Shown in pieces: positions 51,747-51,752 of a stretch of DNA of 51,752 nt. The translations under genes and the position numbers were made by a program. Every line of letters begins with the position of its first letter. Position 1 is the stretch's first letter. The notes under the pieces were generated by a model, which was not told where the DNA came from, did no database searches, and was given only the letters and a program-made list of their open reading frames with translations. The DNA lies in contig NZ_LGHP01000001.1 in assembly GCF_001280845.1 (NCBI RefSeq), forward strand, positions 4,329,712 to 4,381,463, in the 5' to 3' direction. The DNA comes from Bacillus sp. FJAT-28004 (GTDB taxonomy: Bacteria > Bacillota > Bacilli > Paenibacillales > Paenibacillaceae).

Positions 51747-51752
51747 ATGGAT
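51747..51752 (+). CDS. Possible gene start cut by the window edge
   Basis: ATG at 51747 is preceded by GGAGGGAG with about five bases spacing, so a plus-strand gene probably begins here. Only two codons (Met-Asp) are visible and nothing can be said about the product. Confidence 0.3.

Overview
The window looks like chromosomal DNA of a spore-forming, low-to-moderate GC Firmicute, most likely Paenibacillus or a close relative. The evidence is: strong GGAGG-type ribosome sites; frequent TTG and GTG starts; spo0M and a KinA/KinC-like sporulation kinase; KhtTU; a manganese catalase; an IlvA whose length matches Bacillus; and short hairpin-rich repeats of the kind common between Paenibacillus genes. 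I saw no phage, transposase, plasmid functions, tRNA, rRNA or CRISPR.

Layout. 0-5.3 kb: the end of a LysE-type exporter, a degenerate repeat field, then a minus-strand operon of response regulator, sensor kinase and a three-gene ABC exporter of the lantibiotic-immunity (LanFEG) type. 5.4-10.5 kb: KhtTU K+/H+ antiporter, a DUF985 cupin, and a GH88 unsaturated-glucuronyl hydrolase divergent from an AraC regulator. 10.6-28.3 kb: mainly signalling and c-di-GMP (an HD-GYP remnant, PAS-GGDEF cyclase, membrane HD-GYP protein, very large hybrid kinase, OmpR regulator, degenerate GGDEF-EAL protein, chemoreceptor), mixed with an MFS pump, deoC, an aldose epimerase, a PrsA-like foldase and an aldo/keto reductase. 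28.4-32.9 kb: a small protein, TraX-like protein, manganese catalase, a protein with a strict Met-triplet repeat, a mini tyrosinase-like protein divergent from it, a Nudix hydrolase and MscL. 33.2-38.1 kb: sporulation kinase, spo0M, alkC, FUSC/ArAE transporter. 38.2-45.7 kb: small hydrophilic and zinc-ribbon proteins, VTT protein, MFS, MGDG-synthase-like glycosyltransferase, a second aldo/keto reductase, ilvA and a YpmS-like protein. 45.8-51.75 kb: a Fur-box operon (beta-propeller, flavodoxin, unknown), hairpin array, AraC regulator, an SRAP protein lacking its catalytic residues, GC-rich etfA, and repeats.

How the genes may work together. The RR-HK-ABC operon looks like a self-contained peptide-antibiotic sensing and detoxification module with no precursor gene nearby. 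The hybrid kinase, the next OmpR regulator (with direct repeats at its own promoter), the EAL-like protein and the chemoreceptor are all co-oriented and plausibly form one sensory branch. The Met-triplet protein faces the copper-type tyrosinase-like protein across a shared 186-bp region, suggesting a copper-related pair. The flavodoxin operon should be induced by iron starvation.

The most interesting items are the Met-triplet/tyrosinase-like pair, the catalytically blank SRAP, the doubly degenerate GGDEF-EAL protein, the orphan LanFEG-RK operon, and two intergenic repeat families that recur within the window. All identifications were made by eye from motifs and context; no database search was run.
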